DNA of 64,000 nucleotides, taken from Flavobacteriaceae bacterium. GTDB taxonomy: Bacteria; Bacteroidota; Bacteroidia; Flavobacteriales; Flavobacteriaceae. The DNA lies in contig NVXD01000002.1 of assembly GCA_002746415.1 (NCBI GenBank), forward strand, positions 214,405-278,404. Reading direction: 5' to 3'. Under the pieces are notes generated by a model. The model was not told the DNA's origin, made no database searches, and was given only the letters and a program-made list of their open reading frames with translations. How positions within the stretch are numbered: position 1 is the stretch's first letter; each line of letters starts with the position of its first letter. Position numbers and translations under genes: made by a program. Below are positions 46,925 to 54,534 of this stretch, one piece after another.

Positions 46925-47355
46925 TTTATAAAGGTGTTTAAAAGTGATATATACTCTTTTGGAGATATGTTAGCATAACCAGTAGTCCCATACACATCTC
47001 CCTTTTCATTCAGTATAACAACCAACGGAAAATATCCTTTGGAATTATAGGTGTTTGCTAATTTAGCATTGACCTCTTCTTTCTCTTTTGAAAGTTTATT
47101 TATTTTCTTCCTAGGAAAATCAGCTTTATATAAAATATAATGCTCTGAAGCATAGCTTGCAAACTCACTTGATTGCCAAATATTCTTATCCAACTTTATA
47201 CAGGGTGCACACCAATCTGAACCAGCAAAAACCAATACTATGGGTTTGTCTTCATCAAGGGCTTGAGCAATAGCAATATCATAATTCTCTTTCCATTCTT
47301 GTCCAGAAAGAACCCATGAAAATAGCAAAAACAAAACCATTGCAAAGTGTTTCAT
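46921..47355 (-). CDS. Periplasmic thioredoxin-like protein
   Basis: A 144-residue protein from the ATG that begins the signal peptide (MKHFAMVLFLLFSWVLSGQ). An in-frame ATG 36 bases upstream overlaps the Rieske gene. The active site is GSDWCAPC (C49, C52). It probably reduces or oxidises disulfides of partner proteins in the same cluster. It is coupled to apbE (4-base overlap). Confidence 0.85.
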   Translation of the reverse strand: MKHFAMVLFLLFSWVLSGQEWKENYDIAIAQALDEDKPIVLVFAGSDWCAPCIKLDKNIWQSSEFASYASEHYILYKADFPRKKINKLSKEKEEVNAKLANTYNSKGYFPLVVILNEKGDVYGTTGYANISPKEYISLLNTFIK

Positions 47356-47383
47356 AATTATGATATTTGAGGTGAATTTTTTC

Positions 47384-47833
47384 CTATTCAAAAACCCTGA
47401 GTATATCTCCTGCCAACTCGGTATTAAATATTTTTAAAGGGTTACTGGTAATGGAATTTAAGGGCGTTCCATTTTGGGCAAATCGAGAACCATGCGTGGA
47501 ACAGCTAAAAATCCCACCATTATCGGGAATAAAGCGTACTTCTTCCGTTTGTTGATGACTACATACTTGACTCGCCGCTACAAATTGGCCTTCAAGATTT
47601 TTAACCACAACTACAAATTCTTTTAGGATAAAATCTCCATTATTTTGAAGACCTGCACCTTCTGCAGCATTTAAATCAATGGTAAAATCCACTCCAGTAG
47701 GAATGGGTTTCATATCTCCTGGGTCAACATCATCAGTCCCATTTGCATCTGTAGAGCAACCATGCAAGCAAGGAAAAGTAATTGCAAATGCAGCACCGGC
47801 ACCTAGTGTTCTTAAAAATTTCTTTCTTTCCAT
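47384..47833 (-). CDS. Rieske [2Fe-2S] protein, envelope-anchored
   Basis: A 149-residue Rieske protein. The cluster ligands are C91-x-H93 (VCSHQQ) and C111-xx-H114 (SCSTHG). The N-terminus (MERKKFLRTLGAGAAFAITF) looks Tat-like but has a single Arg-Lys-Lys instead of Arg-Arg. A Cys at 26 could be lipidated. It is the first gene of the redox unit, 54 bases after purM. Confidence 0.88.
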   Translation of the reverse strand: MERKKFLRTLGAGAAFAITFPCLHGCSTDANGTDDVDPGDMKPIPTGVDFTIDLNAAEGAGLQNNGDFILKEFVVVVKNLEGQFVAASQVCSHQQTEEVRFIPDNGGIFSCSTHGSRFAQNGTPLNSITSNPLKIFNTELAGDILRVFE

Positions 47834-47887
47834 GCAGATTAAGATTTGTTACTAAAAACAACGCTTTAATTGCGCTAATCGTATGCC

Positions 47888-49066
47888 TTAATACACAAAG
47901 GTCCCGTATTTGCTTGTTATAGTCAGTTTTTTAGATGAACTACCTTCCACTCTACCAACTATTTGGGCCTTAACGCCAAAATTTTGGGATATAGAAATCA
48001 AATCTTGTGCCACATCTTCATTTACATAGATTTCCATGCGATGACCACAGTTAAAAACTTGATACATTTCTTTCCAATCCGTACCCGATTGCTCTTGTAT
48101 TAGCTTAAACAATGGTGGAACGGGAAACATATTGTCTTTAATAATATGTAAATCATCAATAAAATGAAGAATCTTGGTTTGTGCACCACCACTACAATGA
48201 ATCATACCATGAATATCACTTGCATTGTATTTAGACAGTATGGTTTTTATTATAGGCGCGTAGGTACGGGTTGGCGACAACACGAGTTTCCCAGCATCTA
48301 TGGGAGAATTAGGCACGGCATCGGTCAATTTGGTATTCCCAACATAAACTAATTCTTCTGGCACGGCAGCATCAAAACTTTCAGGGTATTTGTCAGCTAA
48401 ATATTTTGAAAAAACATCATGTCTGGCAGAAGTTAACCCATTACTTCCCATACCACCATTGTATTCTTTTTCATAGCTAGCCTGTCCAAAAGACTCCAAG
48501 CCCACAATAACATCGCCAGCTTTAATATTTGCATTGTTTATGACATCCTTACGCTTCATTCTAGCAGTAACAGTAGAATCCACAATAATGGTACGTACTA
48601 AATCGCCCACATCGGCTGTTTCCCCTCCTGTAGAGTGTATTGTAACACCATGTGACTTTAAATCAGCTATTAATTCTTCTGTTCCATTGATTATGGCTGA
48701 AATGACTTCCCCAGGAATTAAGTTCTTATTCCTACCAATGGTTGATGAAAGCATAATATTCTCTGTAGCACCCACACATAACAAATCATCCACATTCATG
48801 ATTAAGGCATCTTGAGCAATACCTTTCCATACGGAAATATCACCAGTTTCCTTCCAGTACATATATGCCAAAGAAGATTTTGTTCCAGCTCCATCAGCAT
48901 GCATGATCAAACAATAAGCTTCATCATTGGTTAAATAATCAGGGACTATTTTACAGAATGCTTTGGGAAAAAGACCTTTATCAATATTTTTTATGGCATT
49001 GTGCACATCTTCCTTGGAAGCAGAAACTCCTCTCTGATTGTACCTTTCACTGTTGGATGAACTCAT
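47888..49066 (-). CDS. purM: Phosphoribosylaminoimidazole synthetase (AIR synthase)
   Basis: A 392-residue PurM of the Bacteroidota form. The ATP/substrate loops MHADGAGTKSSLAY, STGGETADVGD and HCSGGAQTKIL are seen. It converts FGAM to AIR in purine synthesis. It lies at the head of the minus-strand unit containing the Rieske-ApbE cluster. The 265 bases upstream show no gene. Confidence 0.88.
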   Translation of the reverse strand: MSSSNSERYNQRGVSASKEDVHNAIKNIDKGLFPKAFCKIVPDYLTNDEAYCLIMHADGAGTKSSLAYMYWKETGDISVWKGIAQDALIMNVDDLLCVGATENIMLSSTIGRNKNLIPGEVISAIINGTEELIADLKSHGVTIHSTGGETADVGDLVRTIIVDSTVTARMKRKDVINNANIKAGDVIVGLESFGQASYEKEYNGGMGSNGLTSARHDVFSKYLADKYPESFDAAVPEELVYVGNTKLTDAVPNSPIDAGKLVLSPTRTYAPIIKTILSKYNASDIHGMIHCSGGAQTKILHFIDDLHIIKDNMFPVPPLFKLIQEQSGTDWKEMYQVFNCGHRMEIYVNEDVAQDLISISQNFGVKAQIVGRVEGSSSKKLTITSKYGTFVY

Positions 49067-49331
49067 TATAACATATAATTTGGGGCAAAAATAAGGTAAA
49101 GTAAGGATTTAGAAACGCTTTTCCTCACACTTTACTTTTAGCGCTCTATAACCATGGAATATAAATCAATAGCCATATGTCAGTTGCTTTAATTTTTACA
49201 TAATTATCCTTGGCATGAGCAAGGGTACCATTTTTGACTCTTATTTGTGGTTTCCCGACATAAAATTGGCTTTTATCCTACGCAAGGCTTTCACTTCCAT
49301 CACATAAAACAACTATGATAGGTATGAAATA

Positions 49332-51518
49332 CTATTTTACAAATAACAGTTCTCTATATTTGGTCAATGGCCAAAGCTGGTCTTCAACCAACTTCTCAAG
49401 GGCATCTGAATGAGATCTGATTTCCTCAAAATAGGGTTTTACATCATTACAATACGCAAAGGCTTTTTTATTCAAATCTAGTAATGAATTTGATTTTTTT
49501 CTGGCCTGAGTCATATGATCTGTTTTCTTCTTAATCTCCGTAATATGCTCTCCTATGCTTTCAATAATATTCAACTGGCCCTCTGCTAATTTCTTATATG
49601 CCGCACCGTAAATTTCTTTCAAACCCTTCACATTTTGCATCAACTGGTTTTGATAAGTGATTGCTGCAGGTATGATATGATTGTACACCAACTCATTAAA
49701 AACTCGTCCTTCTATCTGCACATGAAAACTGTACGCTTCCAATTCCACATCCTGCCTTGCTTTCACCTCCACCTCGCTCATTACCTTCATCGTTTTGAAC
49801 AAATCCAAACTCTCTTTGGAGGTAAGCACTTTTAGTGCTTCAGGTGTGGTTTTATTATTACTCAATTTCCTTCTCTTTGCTTCCTTTTCCCATTCCTCAC
49901 TATACCCATCACCATCAAACCGAATTCTTTTGGACGTTTTTATATACTCCCTTAATACATTGAAAACCGCTTCATCCTTTTTTAGTTTTTTCTTTTCTAT
50001 AAGTAAATCTGCCTCCTTTTTAAATGCTAGTAATTGCTTCGCTACTATGGTATTTAAAACAGTCATAGGTTTGGCACAATTAATTTTTGAGCCAACACCG
50101 CGAATTTCAAACCTATTACCGGTAAAGGCAAAAGGGGAGGTTCTGTTCCTATCTGTATTGTCTAATAATATTTCAGGTATTTTACCTACTACATTCAGTT
50201 TTAATTCTGTTTTTTCTTCTGGTGATAGTTTCCCTTGTGACACCCCTTCCAACTCATCTAAAACTCCGCTTAACTGTGTTCCAATAAAAATGGACATTAT
50301 TGACGGTGGAGCTTCATTCGCTCCTAGCCTATGATCATTGCTGGCTGAAGCAATAGATGAACGCAATAACTCTTCATACGTGTCAACTGCCTTTATGGTA
50401 TTTATAAAAAAGGTTAGAAATCGCAAATTTTTCATGGGAGTAGACCCAGGACTTAAGAGATTAATGCCGGTATTTGTTACTAAAGACCAGTTATTATGTT
50501 TTCCAGACCCATTGATTCCCGCAAAAGGTTTCTCATGAAAGAGTGCTACAAAACCATGTTTATCCGCAATTTTTTCCATGACGTCCATCAGCAGTAAATT
50601 ATGGTCGACTGCGAGATTAGCCTCTTCAAAAACTGGAGCTAATTCAAACTGATTAGGAGCAACTTCATTATGTCTAGTTTTAACGGGTATGCCTAATTTG
50701 GTACATTCCTTTTCCAAATCGCTCATAAAACTTAATACCCTACTTGGAATCACACCAAAATAATGGTCATCCAGTTGTTGATCTTTCTGTGCAGAATGGC
50801 CAACAAGTGTTCTCCCTGTCATGATAATATCCGGTCTGGAATGTGCCAATGCCTTATCAATTAAAAAGTACTCCTGTTCCCAGCCAAGGGTTGCATTTAC
50901 TTTAGCCACATTCTTATCAAAATATTTGGCAACTGCGGTAGCAGCTTCATCCACAGCATGCAATGCTCTTAATAGTGGTGCTTTATTATCTAATGCCTCA
51001 CCTGTATAAGAAACAAAAACTGTAGGTATGCATAAGGTGGTGCCATATATAAAAGCAGGCGATGTAGGATCCCATGCGGTATACCCCCTAGCTTCAAAAG
51101 TATTGCGAATACCTCCACTTGGAAAGCTAGATGCATCTGGTTCTTGCTGAACTAATTGCCTACCACCAAACATTTCCAAAGCCCTGCCATCGGGTAAAAG
51201 ATCAAAAAAAGCATCGTGCTTTTCCGCAGTAGCGCCTGTCAATGGCTGAAACCAATGCGTGTAATGAGTAGTTCCCATTGAAATTGCCCATGCCTTCATA
51301 GATTCGGCTACTTGGTCTGCAATTTTCCTATCTATTTTTGAGCCTGAAAAAATAGCATCTTTAACACTATCATATGCATCTTTTGTGAGGTATTGAAGCA
51401 TTTTTTCATCGTTAAAAACATTCATACAATACAGTTCTGAACGTCTTCCTTTTTCTTCAATTTCTATTTTACTTCTACTATGACTCTCCTTAATTGCATC
51501 AAATCTTAATTTAGACAT
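49332..51518 (-). CDS. glnN: Glutamine synthetase type III
   Basis: A 728-residue GSIII. The metal- and ammonium-site motifs GWEQEYFLIDKAL, TRHNEVAPNQFELAPVFEEAN, GINGSGKHNNWSL and RTSPFAFTGNRFEIRGVGSK are conserved. It makes glutamine from glutamate, ammonia and ATP. It is divergent from the type II enzyme; the shared region holds promoter elements and the candidate nitrogen operator. Confidence 0.95.
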   Translation of the reverse strand: MSKLRFDAIKESHSRSKIEIEEKGRRSELYCMNVFNDEKMLQYLTKDAYDSVKDAIFSGSKIDRKIADQVAESMKAWAISMGTTHYTHWFQPLTGATAEKHDAFFDLLPDGRALEMFGGRQLVQQEPDASSFPSGGIRNTFEARGYTAWDPTSPAFIYGTTLCIPTVFVSYTGEALDNKAPLLRALHAVDEAATAVAKYFDKNVAKVNATLGWEQEYFLIDKALAHSRPDIIMTGRTLVGHSAQKDQQLDDHYFGVIPSRVLSFMSDLEKECTKLGIPVKTRHNEVAPNQFELAPVFEEANLAVDHNLLLMDVMEKIADKHGFVALFHEKPFAGINGSGKHNNWSLVTNTGINLLSPGSTPMKNLRFLTFFINTIKAVDTYEELLRSSIASASNDHRLGANEAPPSIMSIFIGTQLSGVLDELEGVSQGKLSPEEKTELKLNVVGKIPEILLDNTDRNRTSPFAFTGNRFEIRGVGSKINCAKPMTVLNTIVAKQLLAFKKEADLLIEKKKLKKDEAVFNVLREYIKTSKRIRFDGDGYSEEWEKEAKRRKLSNNKTTPEALKVLTSKESLDLFKTMKVMSEVEVKARQDVELEAYSFHVQIEGRVFNELVYNHIIPAAITYQNQLMQNVKGLKEIYGAAYKKLAEGQLNIIESIGEHITEIKKKTDHMTQARKKSNSLLDLNKKAFAYCNDVKPYFEEIRSHSDALEKLVEDQLWPLTKYRELLFVK

Positions 51519-51544
51519 ACGTAATATTTCAATTTAGCGTTTTT

Positions 51545-51552
51545 CAAAATTA
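51545..51552 (-). promoter_or_regulatory. -7 promoter element of glnN (reverse of CAAAATTA)
   Basis: Read on the minus strand this is TAATTTTG, an exact TAnnTTTG match, 26 bases before the glnN start. Confidence 0.5.
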
Positions 51553-51596
51553 GCAAATTAATAATATATACGAATTATAATACTTATCTGATAAAA

Positions 51597-51620
51597 TACC
51601 CCCTCAGTTTTAGGGGTGTA
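51597..51620 (+). promoter_or_regulatory. Candidate nitrogen operator at the glutamine synthetase promoters
   Basis: Inverted arms CCCCT / AGGGG with a 7-base spacer beginning CAG, the same family as the two sites before glnK. It ends 15 bases before a -7-like TAATTTG at 51632, matching the 16-base distance at glnK. A perfect TATTTTTG at 51685-51692 is an alternative promoter for the plus-strand gene. Confidence 0.5.
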
Positions 51621-51734
51621 CAAAAAAAAACTAATTTGTTATGGATTTAACCCCTTAAAAACTAGAATAGTAATTAAAAAAAATTATTTTTGTTTCTTAT
51701 GTTTCATTGAAGATTAAATTAACTACCGAAAATT

Positions 51735-52751
51735 ATGAGCAAGATTAAATTGGAGTACATTTGGTTAGATGGCTACACGCCAACTGCTAACTTAAGGAGT
51801 AAAACTAAAGTAGAAGAGCATGAGAATTTTCAAGGAACCATTGAAGAGCTTGACAATTGGTCGTTTGATGGTTCTTCAACAAAACAAGCTGAAGGTGGGT
51901 CTTCTGACTGTCTATTAAAGCCTGTTGCTATCTATCCAGATCCAGCAAGAATAAATGGGTATTTGGTAATGACTGAAGTTTTAAATGCAGATGGAACTCC
52001 ACATGAATCTAATGCAAGAGCTACTATTGATGATGATGATAATGATTTCTGGTTTGGATTTGAGCAAGAATACTTCATCATGGATGTGAACACGCAATTA
52101 CCTTTAGGTTTCCCTATTGGAGGATATCCTGGACCACAAGGGATGTACTACTGTTCTGTAGGTGGCAAAAACACTTGGGGTAGAGATTTAGTTGAAGAGC
52201 ATGCAAACTTATGTATTGATGCTGGACTTAATTTTGAAGGTATTAACCAAGAAGTTGCTGCTGGACAATGGGAATTTCAATTGTTTGCAATAGGAGCAAA
52301 AAAAGCAGGAGATGAAATTTGGATCGCTAGATACTTATTAGATAGATTAACTGAGCAGTATGGTTATTATATTGAATACCACCCAAAACCTATAAAAGGA
52401 GATTGGAACGGTTCTGGTATGCATGCTAACTTCTCTAACACTATACTAAGAACTTGTGGAGATAAAGCTATTTATGATACCATTTGTGAAGCTTTTAGAC
52501 CAGTTGTTGCTGAACATATTGCCGTATATGGTGAGTTTAACGAGCAACGTTTAACAGGATTACATGAAACTGCAGCTATTACAGATTTCAGTTTTGGTGT
52601 GTCTGATAGAGGAGCTTCAATCAGAATCCCAATTATTACTGTCCAAAAAGGATGGAAAGGTTGGTTGGAAGATAGAAGACCAGCTTCTAACGGAGATCCA
52701 TACAAAATTGCAGGTAGAATTATCAAAACAGTAAAATCTGCAAAAGTATAA
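51735..52751 (+). CDS. glnA: Glutamine synthetase type II (eukaryote-like)
   Basis: A 338-residue GSII-type enzyme with the beta-grasp domain (LEYIWLDGYTPTANLRSKTK, WSFDGSSTKQA) and the catalytic domain (FWFGFEQEYF, GYPGPQGMYYCSVG, GQWEFQ, NGSGMHANFSN, RGASIRIP). It is shorter than bacterial GSI and lacks the adenylylation loop, so control must be transcriptional or via other proteins. Divergent from GSIII. Confidence 0.95.
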   Translation: MSKIKLEYIWLDGYTPTANLRSKTKVEEHENFQGTIEELDNWSFDGSSTKQAEGGSSDCLLKPVAIYPDPARINGYLVMTEVLNADGTPHESNARATIDDDDNDFWFGFEQEYFIMDVNTQLPLGFPIGGYPGPQGMYYCSVGGKNTWGRDLVEEHANLCIDAGLNFEGINQEVAAGQWEFQLFAIGAKKAGDEIWIARYLLDRLTEQYGYYIEYHPKPIKGDWNGSGMHANFSNTILRTCGDKAIYDTICEAFRPVVAEHIAVYGEFNEQRLTGLHETAAITDFSFGVSDRGASIRIPIITVQKGWKGWLEDRRPASNGDPYKIAGRIIKTVKSAKV

Positions 52752-52780
52752 GTTTATAAGTACAAATTAATTGTTGATAT

Positions 52781-52815
52781 AAAAACCGTCTTTAGAAATT
52801 CTAAAGACGGTTTTT
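52781..52815 (+). terminator. Terminator of glnA
   Basis: A 15-bp perfect stem (AAAAACCGTCTTTAG / CTAAAGACGGTTTTT), 5-base loop and T-run, 30 bases after the stop codon. Confidence 0.92.
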
Positions 52816-52818
52816 TAC

Positions 52819-53062
52819 TTTTTATTGGATTGAAAAGGGGTATTCATCCAAAAACGAAAACTATCCTTTTTAAACTTAAAAGCCTTCATTAGTAATAACA
52901 CCCAGACGGGCACCTCTTGCTCTTTTAGTTGCAAAGATTACAGCTACACCCGTTTGTGCATCCAATACTTTGCCCCGTGAAAAATCAGTTTCTTGGGGCC
53001 TGAACCACTATCGCATTAAAAACCAATAATAAAAGCATGGCACTAGGTTTAAATATACGCAT
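52819..53062 (-). pseudogene. Decayed CarboxypepD_reg-domain gene
   Basis: On the minus strand a signal-peptide-like start (MRIFKPSAMLLLLVFNAIVV) is cut by a stop after about 25 codons. In another frame the next segment reads GKVLDAQTGVAVIFATKR...LGVITNEGF, the beginning of a carboxypeptidase-regulatory-like domain, and a third frame continues with KFKKDSFRFW to a stop near 52820. Two frameshifts and small overall size argue for a relic. It lies between glnA and the antiporter gene, and no intact copy is in the window. Confidence 0.6.
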
Positions 53063-53080
53063 AGGCAGGCTGTGTTAATT

Positions 53081-54019
53081 TCAGCTAATTGTGATGTATA
53101 CAAATATTGCATAAACTGCAATAAGAAGGATACCATTTCTCCACCCTAAGCGCAATCCTCTTGGAATTAACACCAATGGAAGAATTAAGAAGGATACGCC
53201 CAACATCCAGAAAATATCATTGGACAAGAGCCTTTCATCCATAACCCTAATAGGTGTAATAATAGAAGTAATGCCCAGCACAGCCAATATATTAAAGATA
53301 TTGGAGCCTATTAAATTACCCAAAGAAATGGCCTTCTCTTTTTTAATGACTGCTATTATTGAAGCTGCAAGCTCGGGAATACTGGTACCTACAGAGACTA
53401 CGGTTACCGCAATAACCCTTTCACTTACGCCATAAGCATTAGCCATACCAACTGCCCCCTTTATAAGTAATTCTGAGCCGCCCCAAAGCGCAACTCCCCC
53501 TATACAAAAAAACAATATAGTCTTATATAAAGGTAATAGTACATCATCTTCTGGCAATTCATCCACTACTGCTGTTTTTTGAAAACGAAGTAGGTATACC
53601 AAAAATATCACAAGTGAAATAACCATGATAACACCTTCATATCGTTGTAATTCTCCATCAAAAAATATAAAACCAAAAAACAGCAGTGAAGCCAACATCA
53701 TTACTGGCCAATCAGTTGTATAAAAACTTTTCTTAACTTCTATAGTACCCAAAATAACTGTTATCCCTAAAACCAATGCCAAATTTGCAATGTTAGATCC
53801 AACTACATTACCGAGTGCCAAATCTGGCAATCCGTTTAAAGCGGATTTTATGCTTACTATAAGTTCTGGCGCAGATGTGGCTAAAGAAACCACCGTCATA
53901 CCAATAACTATTTTAGGGATGCTTAAACGAAGAGATAAAGCAACGGCAGCTTTTAAAAGCCAATTACCACCCATTATTAGGAGCACCAATCCAAGAACTA
54001 TAAATAAGATATTTTGCAT
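53081..54019 (-). CDS. Calcium/sodium antiporter (CaxA/YrbG family)
   Basis: A 312-residue NCX-type exchanger with ten helices and two inverted alpha repeats: GNVVGSNIANLALVLG (about 70-85) and GNLIGSNIFNILAVLG (about 233-248), plus SAPELIVS and SIPELAAS. It exchanges Na+ for Ca2+ across the inner membrane. It is divergent from the blaI-like gene. Confidence 0.92.
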   Translation of the reverse strand: MQNILFIVLGLVLLIMGGNWLLKAAVALSLRLSIPKIVIGMTVVSLATSAPELIVSIKSALNGLPDLALGNVVGSNIANLALVLGITVILGTIEVKKSFYTTDWPVMMLASLLFFGFIFFDGELQRYEGVIMVISLVIFLVYLLRFQKTAVVDELPEDDVLLPLYKTILFFCIGGVALWGGSELLIKGAVGMANAYGVSERVIAVTVVSVGTSIPELAASIIAVIKKEKAISLGNLIGSNIFNILAVLGITSIITPIRVMDERLLSNDIFWMLGVSFLILPLVLIPRGLRLGWRNGILLIAVYAIFVYITIS

Positions 54020-54101
54020 TAAATAAAACTTTCGGCAAATATAAATGAAGATTTCTTTAGAAAAGAAATTGGCGAGCGACTATATGCAAAACCTAAAAAA
54101 A

Positions 54102-54136
54102 TAGTTAAATAACTACTAAAATAGTTGTTCAACTAT
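54102..54136 (+). promoter_or_regulatory. Two operator dyads for the BlaI-like repressor
   Basis: Two dyads, TAGTTA-AA-TAACTA (54102-54115) and ATAGTTG-TT-CAACTAT (54121-54136), each with perfect arms, with centres 20 bp apart (two helical turns). A wider pair ACTACTA (54112) / TAGTAGT (54142) encloses the second. They precede the blaI-like gene and match the TACTA/TAGTA style of BlaI/MecI sites. Confidence 0.65.
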
Positions 54137-54155
54137 AAAAATAGTAGTAGGTTTG
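54125..54155 (+). promoter_or_regulatory. Promoter of the blaI/M56 pair
   Basis: TTG-N20-TAGGTTTG fits the Bacteroidota consensus. The TTG lies inside the second dyad, so a bound repressor would block it. The gene starts 19 bases after the -7 box. Confidence 0.65.
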
Positions 54156-54174
54156 ACTCAAACTTAAAAACAAT

Positions 54175-54534
54175 ATGCAAAAGCTAACAAATAAGGAGGA
54201 AGAAATAATGAAAATTCTGTGGAAGATGGAGAAAGCTTTTGTTAAAGAAATATTGTCAGAAATGAAAGAGGACAAACCACATTACAATACCATGTCTACA
54301 ATTGTTCGCAACCTGGAGGAAAAGAAATATGTTGGCCATGAGGCATTTGGCAACACACACAGATATTTCCCTATTGTTTCTAAGGAAGCCTATAGAAAAA
54401 AGTTCATCAATTCCACTATTTCGGATTATTATGACAATTCGTATAAAAGTTTAGTCTCCTTTTTCGCCAAAGAAGAAAAAATATCTGTGGAAGAATTAAA
54501 AGAAATTATTGACTTAATTGAGAAAAAGAAATAA
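54175..54534 (+). CDS. BlaI/MecI/CopY-family repressor
   Basis: A 119-residue winged-helix repressor (MQKLTNKEEEIMKILWKMEKAFVKEIL, YNTMSTIVRNLEEKKYVGHEAFGN, then a dimerising C-terminal helix). In characterised systems it is cleaved or inactivated through a BlaR-type membrane peptidase; that peptidase gene follows with no gap (stop TAA then ATG). Confidence 0.93.
   Translation: MQKLTNKEEEIMKILWKMEKAFVKEILSEMKEDKPHYNTMSTIVRNLEEKKYVGHEAFGNTHRYFPIVSKEAYRKKFINSTISDYYDNSYKSLVSFFAKEEKISVEELKEIIDLIEKKK

Noticed and set aside
49795..50334. Long ORF (179 codons) opposite to the type III glutamine synthetase gene
   Set aside because: Antisense shadow of a well-conserved coding region, with low-complexity Ser/Phe composition.
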